From contig CAZLLE010000089.1 in NCBI GenBank assembly GCA_964560425.1, positions 1 to 34,474 of the forward strand: a stretch of 34,474 bases of DNA, read 5' to 3'. Under the pieces are notes generated by a model, which saw only the letters and a list, made by a program, of their open reading frames with translations, was not told where the DNA came from and searched no databases. Position numbers and translations under genes: made by a program. Shown here in pieces: positions 17,031 through 26,147 of the stretch; position 1 is the stretch's first letter; each line of letters begins with the position of its first letter. The stretch is from CAZLLE01 sp964560425. Its GTDB lineage: Bacteria; Campylobacterota; Campylobacteria; Campylobacterales; QNZT01.

Positions 17031-17072
17031 ATTTTTATTTTTTGTAGCCTATCTATCCAAGCCTTAAGAGTT

Positions 17073-17103
17073 GGTATATATTAAAAATATTTTTTCATAT
17101 ACC
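17073..17103. promoter_or_regulatory. Inverted repeat in a divergent promoter region
   Basis: A perfect 7-bp inverted repeat GGTATAT / ATATACC is separated by 17 bases of A/T, between the DUF5718-like operon (minus) and the phosphodiesterase gene (plus). The centre-to-centre distance of about 24 bp (a bit over two helical turns) would suit a dimeric repressor or activator acting on both genes. It could also simply contain the two -10 elements. Confidence 0.35.
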
Positions 17104-17140
17104 GATATTGTTTGATATCCATTTGAAAGAAGTGTTAAGT

Positions 17141-19894
17141 ATGTATAAAATTTTTCAGCCAGCTATTTTTTTGATGAATAAGATGTCTTATAAGGTTAAG
17201 ATATCTATTCTCTCGATTTTATCTGTTTTGGCTTTTATATATCCTATCTATACCTCTTTTAATACAATTATTTTAGAAGAAAAATATTATCAATCACAAA
17301 AAGAGTGGTTATCCTATTACAGTAAATTTTATGCTTTAGTAGATGCTATTTCCCAATATAAACAACTATCAGACAAAATAGAAATAGAGAAATTATTTGT
17401 AGATTTAATAGAGTATGATAGTGCAAGTTTAAATATCTTATCAGATAAATTAGAAATTTTGAGAGAGAAGTCTACTCTTCTAGTCGTGCCTAAGTATAGT
17501 TCTACAATTGTATCAGATTTGATAAAAAAATTTCAATCTCTATCTAGACATTTTAGTAGTCCAAAAGATCCATTTTATGATTATATTAGAATGATTTTAG
17601 ATAGGCAAATGAAGCTTCTTCCTATACTTCAAGAGTTTAAAAAAAATGGAAATAGTATCTTTTCAAAATCTTACCTTTTGCCTAGTGAAAAGGTTATTTT
17701 TACAAAAAATTATACACAATTAAAGTTATTGTTAGATGGATATATCTCTGAAAGGGGTATACTTCCTGCCTATTTTTTAGAGGATATAGATAGACAAAGA
17801 GCTAATTTATATCTTTTTATAAAAGTTTTAAATCAGAATATTATTCAAAAATATAATAGTGGATATAGTCAACTAAGATTTAATCAGCAACTAAATACTA
17901 TTTTAAAGAGTGAAAGAGAGATATATCGAGATCTATTATCCTTTTATGAGGATAGTGTAATTAAATCATTAAAAAATAAACAAGATGAAAAGAGAACTTT
18001 TATATCTATTTTTATGTCTACTCTTCTTATTTTGCTATATCTTCATGTATCATTTTATCAATCCATTATTAGTCGTTTAGCTCAGCTACAAAAAGCTTCA
18101 TGGAGAATTGCCAATGGTGATTTAAAAGCTAAGGATATTTTTGAAGATACAAAAGATGAAATAGGTGATCTATTTTTGGCATTTAACCAAATGAAAAAGA
18201 ATCTTATTAAAAATATTGCTTTTTTGGATAGTTATAAAATGTCAATAGACCAGAGTAGTATTGTCTCAAAGACTGATAAAAAAGGTGTGATAACCTATGT
18301 AAATAAAAAGTTTTGTGATATATCAGGATATTCACAAGAGGAGTTGATTGGTAAACCTCATAATATTATTCGCCATCCAGATGTCCCAAAAGAGGCTTTT
18401 AAAGATCTGTGGAATACAATTAAATCTAATAAAATATGGCATGGTATTGTAAAAAATCGTAAAAAAAATGGAGATTATTATATTGTCGATGCTACGGTTG
18501 CCCCAATTATTGATGAAAATGGAGAGGTTCATGAGTATATTGCAGTGAGGCATGATGTAACAGAATTGGAGAAGAGCAAGGAGAAGCTTCGTAAACAAAA
18601 AGAGGAGGAGCTTCATCTTCAAGAGACTGATCTTTTGACTCAGTTGCCAAATAGAGTAAAGATGATTAAAGATCTTAAAAATAGTCAAAATAGAGTGTTG
18701 GTATTTTTAAATGTTAGTTCATTTGGTAAGTTAAATGAATTTTATGGAACAGATATTGGGGATAAAGTTTTAGTTATCTTAAGTGAAGCTTTACAAAATA
18801 TTATTAAAGATGAAAAAATTGTTCTATATAAAATGCATGCTGCTGAATTTGCTTTGGTCTTAGAAGAGGAGTATTATACGAAAGATGATGTTGAAAAATT
18901 TGTTTTAAATACAATTAAAGAGATAGAAAATAAAAAAATTTATTGTCAAAATAGTAACTGTATTAGTCTATCTTTAGTGGCAGGTGTTTCATATGGATCA
19001 AAAATTTTTGAAGAGATATTTTCTCACGCAGATATAGCACTCAAAAAAGCTAAAAAATCTAATAAAAATATTCTTTTTTATGATAAAAGTATGAAAAAAG
19101 AGAGTAATTATGAAAATAATATGATATGGATTGAGAAGATTAAAAAAGCAATCTCTGAAGATAAAATAGTACCATATTTTCAACCTATTGTAGATAATAA
19201 TACAGAAGCTATTACTAAATATGAGTCTCTTGTAAGACTTATTGATGATGAGGATAAAGTAGTATCTCCTTTTTTCTTTTTGGATATTGCAAAGGGTGCA
19301 AAATTGTATTCTCAAATTACAAAAATTGTTATTAATAAATCATTTGCTGTTTTTAATGATCTTCCTCATTATGAATTTTCTGTTAATCTTTCAATGGAAG
19401 ATGTTTTAGATAAAGATACAGTTAGTTTTATTTTTGATAAATTAGAAAATTATGCTTATCCTCAGCGTGTTATTTTTGAGATTGTAGAGTCTGAAGAGAT
19501 ATCAGATTATCAGCTTTTGACCTCGTTTATTCAAAGAGTCAAAAGTTATGGAGCTAAAATTGCTATTGATGATTTTGGTACAGGATACTCTAATTTTGAA
19601 CATATTTTAACTCTTGATGCTGATTTTATTAAGATTGATGGCTCTTTGATTAAAAATATTGATACTGATGAAAATTCTCGTATTATTACCTCTGCTATTA
19701 TTGCATTCTCAAAAAAATTGGATAAAAAGACAATTGTTGAGTTTGTTCACAATGAAGAGGTATATAATAAGGTCAAAGATATGGGAGCTGATTACTCACA
19801 AGGGTACTATTTGGGAGAGCCAAAAGCAACTCTTTTACGAATTAATACTCTTAAAAAAGATGAACTTTTACATGAAGTAGAGTTTATGATTTAA
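17141..19894 (+). CDS. Membrane PAS-GGDEF-EAL protein, probable c-di-GMP phosphodiesterase
   Basis: A signalling protein of 917 aa from the ATG at 17141. In order: TM1 (about 26-46), a periplasmic sensing region, TM2 (about 286-305), HAMP (306-360), an Aer-type PAS (about 370-480, with IIRHPDVPKEAF and IWHGIVKNRKKNGDYY), GGDEF (about 498-660) and EAL (about 675-917). The GGDEF motif reads AAEF, so cyclase activity is unlikely. The EAL domain keeps the catalytic set: ESL glutamate in KYESLVRL, N in NLSMED, E in FEIVES, DD in IDDFGTGYSN, K in FIKIDGS, E in IVEFVHN and Q in YSQGYYLGEP. It therefore probably degrades c-di-GMP, with the sensor domains as inputs. The upstream TTG at 17108 was rejected as start. 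Its end overlaps the small gene on the other strand. Confidence 0.88.
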   Translation: MYKIFQPAIFLMNKMSYKVKISILSILSVLAFIYPIYTSFNTIILEEKYYQSQKEWLSYYSKFYALVDAISQYKQLSDKIEIEKLFVDLIEYDSASLNILSDKLEILREKSTLLVVPKYSSTIVSDLIKKFQSLSRHFSSPKDPFYDYIRMILDRQMKLLPILQEFKKNGNSIFSKSYLLPSEKVIFTKNYTQLKLLLDGYISERGILPAYFLEDIDRQRANLYLFIKVLNQNIIQKYNSGYSQLRFNQQLNTILKSEREIYRDLLSFYEDSVIKSLKNKQDEKRTFISIFMSTLLILLYLHVSFYQSIISRLAQLQKASWRIANGDLKAKDIFEDTKDEIGDLFLAFNQMKKNLIKNIAFLDSYKMSIDQSSIVSKTDKKGVITYVNKKFCDISGYSQEELIGKPHNIIRHPDVPKEAFKDLWNTIKSNKIWHGIVKNRKKNGDYYIVDATVAPIIDENGEVHEYIAVRHDVTELEKSKEKLRKQKEEELHLQETDLLTQLPNRVKMIKDLKNSQNRVLVFLNVSSFGKLNEFYGTDIGDKVLVILSEALQNIIKDEKIVLYKMHAAEFALVLEEEYYTKDDVEKFVLNTIKEIENKKIYCQNSNCISLSLVAGVSYGSKIFEEIFSHADIALKKAKKSNKNILFYDKSMKKESNYENNMIWIEKIKKAISEDKIVPYFQPIVDNNTEAITKYESLVRLIDDEDKVVSPFFFLDIAKGAKLYSQITKIVINKSFAVFNDLPHYEFSVNLSMEDVLDKDTVSFIFDKLENYAYPQRVIFEIVESEEISDYQLLTSFIQRVKSYGAKIAIDDFGTGYSNFEHILTLDADFIKIDGSLIKNIDTDENSRIITSAIIAFSKKLDKKTIVEFVHNEEVYNKVKDMGADYSQGYYLGEPKATLLRINTLKKDELLHEVEFMI

Positions 19895-20066
19895 GTCTCT
19901 TTTTCTTTTTCAAAGAGAGTGAAGCAATAATCAAAAAATATATTAATAGTGCAACAATCATAAGAATAGGCATGAAAAAGCTAGAAAAAAGTGCAATAAT
20001 AGAGGCAACAAGTACCCCTAATAAAAAGTAATTTAGTTTTGTGTGTAGTAGTTTTAATCTTCTCAT
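19884..20066 (-). CDS. Small two-helix membrane protein
   Basis: A 60-residue protein with a basic N-terminus (MRRLKLLHTK), two adjacent hydrophobic segments (about 12-29 and 31-50) and a Lys-rich tail (KKKKRLKS), so both ends probably face the cytoplasm. It begins 5 nt after hemJ on the same strand, which supports its being real and in the hemJ operon. Its 3' end overlaps the phosphodiesterase gene by 11 bases, tail to tail. Its function is unknown. A low-complexity chance ORF cannot be excluded. Confidence 0.5.
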   Translation of the reverse strand: MRRLKLLHTKLNYFLLGVLVASIIALFSSFFMPILMIVALLIYFLIIASLSLKKKKRLKS

Positions 20067-20071
20067 ACTGT

Positions 20072-20509
20072 TTATATCGGCTTAATTACTACCATGATTA
20101 CAATAACAATCATTAAGATGGTTGGAACTTCATTATATGCTCTAAAAAATTTACCACTCTTCACACATTTACCATTTAAAAGCTTTTTTCTATAATATCC
20201 TAGAGTAAAATTATAAGCGATCATTAGTGTAATTGCAACAAGTTTAATATATAACCACAACCCACTATCAAACATAGCGGGATTGAGATAGATCATCCAT
20301 AGTCCACTAATTAAACTTGCCCACATTGCAGGTAAACCTATCATGTTATAAAGTTTACGCTCTTGAATTTCGATAACATCAGTAAAAGCTTTTCCATTAC
20401 TTGAGTGTTCTATGTGATATACAAAAAGCCTTGGCATATAAAAAAGCATTGCCATCCATGAGAGGACACTCATAACATGGAATGATAAAATCCAACTATA
20501 ATACTCCAT
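20072..20509 (-). CDS. hemJ: HemJ-type protoporphyrinogen oxidase
   Basis: A membrane enzyme of 145 aa that oxidises protoporphyrinogen IX to protoporphyrin IX in haem synthesis, used by bacteria without HemG or HemY. Family marks are the N-terminal WILSFHVMSVLSWMA (H10), PRLFVYH, LWLYIKL in the third segment, and the C-terminal RAYNEVPT. Four membrane helices are visible, as expected. AGGAG before the ATG at 20509 is strong. It lies 24 nt downstream of the methyltransferase gene and upstream of the small membrane gene, so the three are likely one transcript. The older CopD-like label would be less specific. Confidence 0.85.
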   Translation of the reverse strand: MEYYSWILSFHVMSVLSWMAMLFYMPRLFVYHIEHSSNGKAFTDVIEIQERKLYNMIGLPAMWASLISGLWMIYLNPAMFDSGLWLYIKLVAITLMIAYNFTLGYYRKKLLNGKCVKSGKFFRAYNEVPTILMIVIVIMVVIKPI

Positions 20510-20533
20510 AAAATCTCCTTTTGCTAATTATAC

Positions 20534-21241
20534 TTATTTTATGGCTAAAAAGCCCTCAAAGTTTAAATATTTTTGTATAGATATAATATCTACAAAACCA
20601 GCTCTTTTAAGCATGTCTATGTTTGCCTCTGAAGAGAAAGGTTCTAATACTCCTTTGAGGCTTTGTGCTTTTGAGATAATCTCTTTGGGTGTGTACCCTT
20701 GATCTAATTTGTAATCCGTATATAGACCTGTAATAATATCTTGAAATCTTGCATCATTGGCTCTAACCTTCTCATACATGATAAAAGCTCCACCCCAATT
20801 AAGTGTTTTATATATTGTATTGATTAGCTCTTGTCTTAGTTTTGGATGTATAAATTGAATAGTGTAGTAGGCAATTATAAAATCGCTTTTTGAGTATTCA
20901 TGCAGTGTAATATCTTCTAATATAAAAGATAGGTTTTTTTCTTTATATTTTTTTTTTGCATGAGAGATCATGTCCTCTTCTAATTCAATTGCTATAAACT
21001 TGGACTCTCTAAAGTTATGATGTAAAGCCAAAAGATATGAGAGTCTTCCAGTTGATGAACCTAGTTCATAACAGATAGAGTCATTTTTGATAAAATAGTC
21101 ACTAAGATTGACAATTAGTTCATGTCCACTATTATAAAAAGGTACAGATTTTTCTACATGCTCTTCAAAGTTTTCTACCATCTCCCCATTGAATTTCCAG
21201 TTTGCATTTTTTGCATCAATTCCATCACCGCTATAAGCCAA
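20534..21241 (-). CDS. SAM-dependent methyltransferase-fold protein, CmoA-like
   Basis: A cytosolic class I methyltransferase-fold protein of 235 aa. The SAM-binding motif I is CYELGSSTGRLSYLL, followed by an acidic motif II (FIAIELEE). The opening VENFEEHVEKSVPFY and the later YEKVRANDARFQDI resemble CmoA, which makes carboxy-SAM for modification of tRNA wobble uridine. CmoB is not in the window, so the role is inferred by similarity; it could be another small-molecule or tRNA enzyme. The start is TTG at 21241 with only a weak AAAAGG upstream. Later in-frame ATGs would remove the conserved opening, so TTG is preferred. It is the first gene of the hemJ operon. Confidence 0.7.
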   Translation of the reverse strand: MAYSGDGIDAKNANWKFNGEMVENFEEHVEKSVPFYNSGHELIVNLSDYFIKNDSICYELGSSTGRLSYLLALHHNFRESKFIAIELEEDMISHAKKKYKEKNLSFILEDITLHEYSKSDFIIAYYTIQFIHPKLRQELINTIYKTLNWGGAFIMYEKVRANDARFQDIITGLYTDYKLDQGYTPKEIISKAQSLKGVLEPFSSEANIDMLKRAGFVDIISIQKYLNFEGFLAIK

Positions 21242-21549
21242 TTTTTGCCTTTTTACTTAAATAATTTTTATTATAGCCAATATAAACGAAATATGTTACT
21301 TTTTTTCCCATTTGTAAAAAAAGAGCTGAAAGTGATATAAAATTAAATTATTTGAATTAAATGGTGTATTAATTTAAAAAAATGGAAATTTTGGAAAAAT
21401 ATAAAATAAAATAATTATAAAAATATAAAATTTAATATTAAATTAATTCTAATCTAAATAAACTATGTTTAGAGAAAATATTTAAATATATTTTGTAAGT
21501 TAGTAAACAGTATATAAATCACCTAAAAATTTAGAATGGGAGGTGAATC
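21242..21549. other. Very AT-rich divergent intergenic region
   Basis: This 308-base gap lies between the CmoA-like gene and the surface-protein gene. I see no gene. Base composition from about 21340 to 21500 is far more AT-rich than the surroundings. It holds an 8-bp inverted repeat (CTTTTTTT at 21299-21306, AAAAAAAG at 21316-21323), a perfect 16-bp palindrome AATTTAATATTAAATT at 21429-21444, a -10-like TATATAAA around 21511-21518, and a strong ribosome binding site GGGAGGTG just before 21550. These suggest a regulated promoter for the surface protein. Confidence 0.5.
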
Positions 21550-24138
21550 ATGAGAAAAGATAATTTAATTATTAACATTTCTATATCTATCCTTGTTGCA
21601 ATAGGATTTTTCTTTATTTATAAAACATCATCAGATGTTTTAAACAGCGAATATAAACCAAAATCTATTATTGCATCATCAAATTATGTAGAGCTTCATC
21701 CAATGATTGTTGAGTCTGAAGCAAATAGTGTGCCATCTTTGAATAGAGTAGTAAAAAAATCTTCTAATATAAATAAAAAAGTATTAGAAAACTCTATAGA
21801 GATGGGTACTAATGGTGGTGGTATTTATGAAGGCGAAGAGGAATATGGAATAGAGGTAGTATCTGATGAGTCTAATAATGATAGTGTCGTTATTGAAACA
21901 ACAGTGAAAACAATTACAACTAGTATAGAGCGATTTGTATCAGGTGAAGATTTTGAATCAAATGAAAAAGATAGTTCCAAAAAACCAGTTGCTACAACTA
22001 TTCGAGGAGGAAATCCTTTTACTATTACTCCATTAAATGATACTAGTAAAGGTGTAATATTAAGCAAAGATCCAACAGCTGATAAAACTCCTGTTGTAGT
22101 TGCACAAGTAGATATACCTACAACAACAAAAATAGTACCTGCTACTACAGTGACAGATTATCAAGCTAGTTCATCAACATATCTTACGGGTAGAGCAATT
22201 GATGGATATCTTAAAAATGCAATAGTATGTTTGGATCTAAATGGTGATGGATATTGTAAAATATCAGAAGAACCATCTACAAATACAGATGAAAATGGAT
22301 CATATAAACTTACAATAACTAAAGCTCATAGAGAACATAAAAACTTTGAGAAAGCGATGGTTATTGTATTTGATGGTATAGATGTTGATACAGGTAAGAG
22401 ATTTGAAGGAAAATTGGTCTCTGTGCAGAGTGATAATGGAAATATTAATCTCTCTCCAATTACAACACTTGTCGCAAAAAAGGTTGAAATGGCAATTGTT
22501 GCAAATGAAGATATATCTACTAATCAGATTCAAGATCAGATTCAAGATGCTCAAAGGAAAGTTGCACGACTATTAGATATTGATGAAAAAGATATAGGAG
22601 AGGATCCTGTTTTTCTTCATGAAAATGGAGATTCAGAGCTTTTGCAAAAATCATTGCAATTGCAAAAATCTGTCGAAACTTTGGTAATTACGGCAAAAAA
22701 AGAGTCTTCTTTAGATACTGCTACAATTACGGAAAATATTTATGAGGCATTAGCTGGCTCTTTAGACCATGCACAAGAGGTCGTAGTAAGTGAAAATAAA
22801 GAGGGTGTTGAACAATCTCCTAAATCAAAGAATGATACAAATAAGAAACCAATTGCCCTTATAGTAGATAAGAAAAAAGAGAATGATGGTATATCTATTT
22901 TATTGGATAAAACACAAAAAATGGCTTTGCATGATGAAGGTGTAAAAGATTTACTTGGTGGTGACAAATCTGTAGAGATGGTCTCTGTTGCCAAACAGAT
23001 GTCTGAAAATGTCAAAACAGCATTTCAAGAGATAGATAGTGATCAACCTGAAGAGGAGAGACATATTGTTGCATTGTCTGTTAGTAAAGATCTCCAAGAG
23101 GTTAAAAAATCACTTAAAAGAGTGGTCGATATAGATCAAATTGGTGATAGAATATTAATTACACCTAATGATAATCGTTTTGAAGATAAAGATTGGGGAA
23201 GAAAATATATAGAAGATGATCTTTTAGCCTTGGGTATTCCTTGTTTGGATTGTTCTAGTGGCTTGGTTTCAGATCTAAAAGAGTTACTATTAAGTGAAAA
23301 TGAGAGTATTAAACCTGGAATGTTATTAGAGGGTTCAGATGAGCTTTTGTCCTCATCAAAAGATTTGGAAATTCAAGATGTATATAAGTTAGTATTAAAA
23401 AAGCGTAATTCTGATTTAAAAGCAAAAAATGCTCTATTAAACTCCTCTTTGCAGGTTTCTGTTGATATTGTAGATGAAGATAGTGCTGATGAAACTCAAT
23501 CATCTGTTTTATCAAGACTTATTTTTAGTAATACTTACTATGCAGTTGAAGATGGCAGAGAAAATCTTTTAAAAGTATCTTTCGATACTCCTTCAATAGG
23601 TGAAGTAAAAGTAGAAGAACTTAGTGGCAAACAGAGATTAATTACTTCTCAATATAGCGTAGAAGATACTCATTTGCGTGTTCCTATAAATAACTATGAT
23701 TTTGTTTTTATTTCTGAAGAGGAGGATTATCTACTATTTGAAGATGGACGAAGAATGTATTACTCTTTTGAAAAAGCAAAAGAGTTTATTGAGAGTTTTA
23801 TAACTTCTGAAGAACAGCTCTCTAGTGAGCTTATTGGATTGTTAAAAAGTGGTCTCTACTATGCTGTTGAAGATGGTAGAGGGGATCTTTTAGAAGTTAG
23901 TTTTGATGATCCTGATGATGGTCTAGTGACAATACAAGAGTTGAGTGGAGATCAAAGATTAATAACAGTACCTTATACTATTGAAAATAACCGACTTACA
24001 ACTCCTATCAATGAGTATACTTTTACTTTTATCGAACATAAGGGGAGCTATTTGTCTTTTGAAGATGGACGAAGAATGTATTACTCTGAAGAGGAAGCAA
24101 GAAGCTTTATAGAGGAGTTTGATACGCCTATGTTTTAA
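21550..24138 (+). CDS. Large anchored surface protein with two C-terminal repeats
   Basis: An 862-residue exported protein not recognised as a known whole. One hydrophobic segment (about 7-25) acts as an uncleaved anchor or signal. A long Ser/Thr-rich, disordered-looking region follows to about 205. Near 215-260 there is a small beta domain, LTGRAIDGYLKNAIVCLDLNG then DENGSYKL, of the carboxypeptidase-regulatory-like type. It contains an EF-hand-like loop DLNGDGYCKISE. A long acidic helical middle part follows. The C-terminus is two gapless 88-residue repeats (663-750 and 770-857), each from YYAVEDGR to a FEDGRRMYYS motif, 54 of 88 identical by my count. The strong ribosome binding site fixes the start. 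It stands alone after a very AT-rich promoter region. A structural or adhesive role is a guess. Confidence 0.7.
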   Translation: MRKDNLIINISISILVAIGFFFIYKTSSDVLNSEYKPKSIIASSNYVELHPMIVESEANSVPSLNRVVKKSSNINKKVLENSIEMGTNGGGIYEGEEEYGIEVVSDESNNDSVVIETTVKTITTSIERFVSGEDFESNEKDSSKKPVATTIRGGNPFTITPLNDTSKGVILSKDPTADKTPVVVAQVDIPTTTKIVPATTVTDYQASSSTYLTGRAIDGYLKNAIVCLDLNGDGYCKISEEPSTNTDENGSYKLTITKAHREHKNFEKAMVIVFDGIDVDTGKRFEGKLVSVQSDNGNINLSPITTLVAKKVEMAIVANEDISTNQIQDQIQDAQRKVARLLDIDEKDIGEDPVFLHENGDSELLQKSLQLQKSVETLVITAKKESSLDTATITENIYEALAGSLDHAQEVVVSENKEGVEQSPKSKNDTNKKPIALIVDKKKENDGISILLDKTQKMALHDEGVKDLLGGDKSVEMVSVAKQMSENVKTAFQEIDSDQPEEERHIVALSVSKDLQEVKKSLKRVVDIDQIGDRILITPNDNRFEDKDWGRKYIEDDLLALGIPCLDCSSGLVSDLKELLLSENESIKPGMLLEGSDELLSSSKDLEIQDVYKLVLKKRNSDLKAKNALLNSSLQVSVDIVDEDSADETQSSVLSRLIFSNTYYAVEDGRENLLKVSFDTPSIGEVKVEELSGKQRLITSQYSVEDTHLRVPINNYDFVFISEEEDYLLFEDGRRMYYSFEKAKEFIESFITSEEQLSSELIGLLKSGLYYAVEDGRGDLLEVSFDDPDDGLVTIQELSGDQRLITVPYTIENNRLTTPINEYTFTFIEHKGSYLSFEDGRRMYYSEEEARSFIEEFDTPMF
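23536..23799 (+). repeat. C-terminal protein repeat, copy 1
   Basis: This encodes residues 663-750 of the surface protein, from YYAVEDGREN to KEFIESF. It includes a 30-base stretch (23737-23766, encoding FEDGRRMYYS) that is identical at DNA level to 24058-24087, exactly 321 bases downstream. Such identity beyond what the protein needs suggests recent duplication or gene conversion. Confidence 0.85.
23857..24120 (+). repeat. C-terminal protein repeat, copy 2
   Basis: This encodes residues 770-857 of the surface protein, from YYAVEDGRGD to RSFIEEF, aligning with copy 1 without gaps over 88 residues. It ends 5 codons before the stop, so the repeat forms the extreme C-terminus. A 19-residue linker joins the copies. 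Confidence 0.85.
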
Positions 24139-24182
24139 AAGAAACAAGGTAAAATACCGAAAAATATATAGGAGGGGCGACT

Positions 24183-25598
24183 ATGGAAGCCAAAATATTT
24201 TTCGGTGATGTCGAAGTTACAAAAACAAAAGTAGGGGAGATTAAAAATCCCTATTCAGGGGAGAAGGTGGCCTCTTTTCCTCTGTGTGATGCTAGTGATG
24301 CTAGTGAAGCTCTTCTTATTGCACAAGACTCTTTCAAAAAAAATAGATCAATTCTCTTATCTCAGCGTATATCTTGGATTGAAGATGTTATTGAAAAACT
24401 TAAAATCAATAAAGAAGATATTGCCCAAACAATTACTGATGAGGTTGCAAAGCCAATTAAATTTGCAAGAGTAGAAGTAGATAGATGTATTGAAACTTTA
24501 CGACTTACTGTTGCTGCTGCAATAAATCAACATGGAGAGACTTTTAACTCTGATGCAATGCCAAGTGGAAGAGAGACAATTAGCTATTTTAAAAGAGTTC
24601 CTATTGGTGTAGCAACACTTATTACCCCATTTAATTTTCCTCTTAATCTTATCGCTCACAAACTAGCTCCTGCTCTTATTGCTGGAAATAGTGTAGTTCT
24701 AAAACCAACTCCAGAAGCACCTCTTACTGCATATAAATTTGCCAAACTTTTTGTAGAGAGCAGACATAGAAGCCCAAATGCTCTAAGTCTTGTTTATGGA
24801 GATGCCGAAGTGGGATCCACTCTTGTAAAAAGTCCAATTCCTAGAGTTGTAAGCTTTACAGGAAGTGTACCTGTGGGTAAGATCATTATATCTCAAGCAG
24901 GAATCAAAAAAGTTGCATTAGAACTTGGTGGAAATGCCGCAACTTATATTGATAAAAGTGCAGATATTGAAGTGGCAGCCCAAAAATGTGTAGTTGGTGC
25001 ATTTATAAACTCTGGTCAAGTCTGTATATCTCTTCAAAGAATATATGCTCATGAAGATATTAGCGAAGAGTTTGCCAAATTATTGGCGTATGAAGCCTCT
25101 AAACTTATAGTTGGTAATCCTTATGATGATAATACTTTCATGGGACCTCTTATCAATGAAGAGGCATCTGATAAAGCCCAAAGCTGGGTACAAAGTGCTA
25201 TCAAAGAGGGTGCTGTTGCTCTTTGTGGTGGTGAAAAAAATGGTAAAATTTTCCCTCCAACAGTCATGAATGAAGTAACTGATGATATGAATATAGTTTG
25301 TGAAGAGGTCTTTGCTCCAATCGTAAGCATAGTAAAAGTAAAAGATTTTGATGAAGCACTAGGCAAAATAAATGACTCCCCTTATGGTCTGCAATACTCA
25401 ATTTTTACAAATGATCTAAAATTAACCCAAAGAGCCATTGAAGAGTTTGATTGTGGTGGTGTAGTGGTAAATGATATCCCAACTATTCGTTTTGATATTC
25501 AGCCTTATGGTGGAAATAAACTAAGTGGAATCGGTAAAGAGGGACCAAAATATGCTCTTGAAGAGTTTAGTGAGATTAAATCTGTTGTGATTTGTTAA
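24183..25598 (+). CDS. NAD(P)-dependent aldehyde dehydrogenase
   Basis: A cytosolic ALDH-superfamily enzyme of 471 aa that oxidises an aldehyde to the acid. Catalytic Cys is C281 in NSGQVCISLQRIY, general base E247 in VALELGGNAA, and oxyanion N151 in TPFNFPLNL. The coenzyme region shows LKPTPEAPLTAY and FTGSVPVGK. The QVCISLQRIY form is typical of the lactaldehyde, glyceraldehyde-3-phosphate (non-phosphorylating) and related branch; the exact substrate is not evident. GGAGGGG precedes the ATG at 24183. It is 44 nt after the surface-protein gene and 81 nt before bcp, with no terminator seen in either gap, so read-through is possible. It is not obviously part of a pathway cluster here. Confidence 0.92.
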   Translation: MEAKIFFGDVEVTKTKVGEIKNPYSGEKVASFPLCDASDASEALLIAQDSFKKNRSILLSQRISWIEDVIEKLKINKEDIAQTITDEVAKPIKFARVEVDRCIETLRLTVAAAINQHGETFNSDAMPSGRETISYFKRVPIGVATLITPFNFPLNLIAHKLAPALIAGNSVVLKPTPEAPLTAYKFAKLFVESRHRSPNALSLVYGDAEVGSTLVKSPIPRVVSFTGSVPVGKIIISQAGIKKVALELGGNAATYIDKSADIEVAAQKCVVGAFINSGQVCISLQRIYAHEDISEEFAKLLAYEASKLIVGNPYDDNTFMGPLINEEASDKAQSWVQSAIKEGAVALCGGEKNGKIFPPTVMNEVTDDMNIVCEEVFAPIVSIVKVKDFDEALGKINDSPYGLQYSIFTNDLKLTQRAIEEFDCGGVVVNDIPTIRFDIQPYGGNKLSGIGKEGPKYALEEFSEIKSVVIC

Positions 25599-25679
25599 GG
25601 AAATTATAGAGAGATATTTTATTATATTCCTATAGAAAGTGTTGTAAAAAAGATAATAAAATTATAAGAGGAAAATAGT

Positions 25680-26147
25680 ATGTTGGAAATAGGAACAAAA
25701 GCACCGCAGTTTTGTGTGCCAAATCAAGATGAGATAGAGATATGTTTGAGGGATTTGAGTGGGAAGTGGATAGTGTTGTATTTTTATCCAAAAGATAATA
25801 CTCCGGGGTGTAGTACTGAAGCTTGTGAATTTACAGAGTCTCAACCGATATTTGAGGATTTGGATGCGGTAATACTTGGGGTAAGTCCTGATAGTCCAAA
25901 AAAACATAGAAATTTTATTGAGAAGAAAAAGCTCAAAATTACTCTACTCTCTGATGAAGATAAAGAGCTTTGTAACTCTTATGGTGTTTGGCAACTCAAA
26001 AAATTTATGGGTAAAGAGTATATGGGTGTGGTAAGAAGTACATTTATTATTAATCCTGATGGTGATATTGTGGCTGTGTGGGAAAAGGTGAAGGTAAAAG
26101 GTCATGTTGTGGCTGTGAGAGAAGAGTTGGAGAGATTACAATCTTAG
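25680..26147 (+). CDS. bcp: Thioredoxin-dependent thiol peroxidase (BCP-type peroxiredoxin)
   Basis: A cytosolic peroxidase of 155 aa that reduces H2O2 and organic peroxides using thioredoxin. Peroxidatic C44 lies in NTPGCSTEACEF, with resolving C49 five residues on, the atypical arrangement of BCP. KWIVLYFYPKD before it and VVRSTFIINPDG near 120 are also typical. The length matches the family. AGAGGA precedes the ATG. The 3' end overlaps the start region of queH, so translation of the two is probably coupled. Confidence 0.95.
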   Translation: MLEIGTKAPQFCVPNQDEIEICLRDLSGKWIVLYFYPKDNTPGCSTEACEFTESQPIFEDLDAVILGVSPDSPKKHRNFIEKKKLKITLLSDEDKELCNSYGVWQLKKFMGKEYMGVVRSTFIINPDGDIVAVWEKVKVKGHVVAVREELERLQS

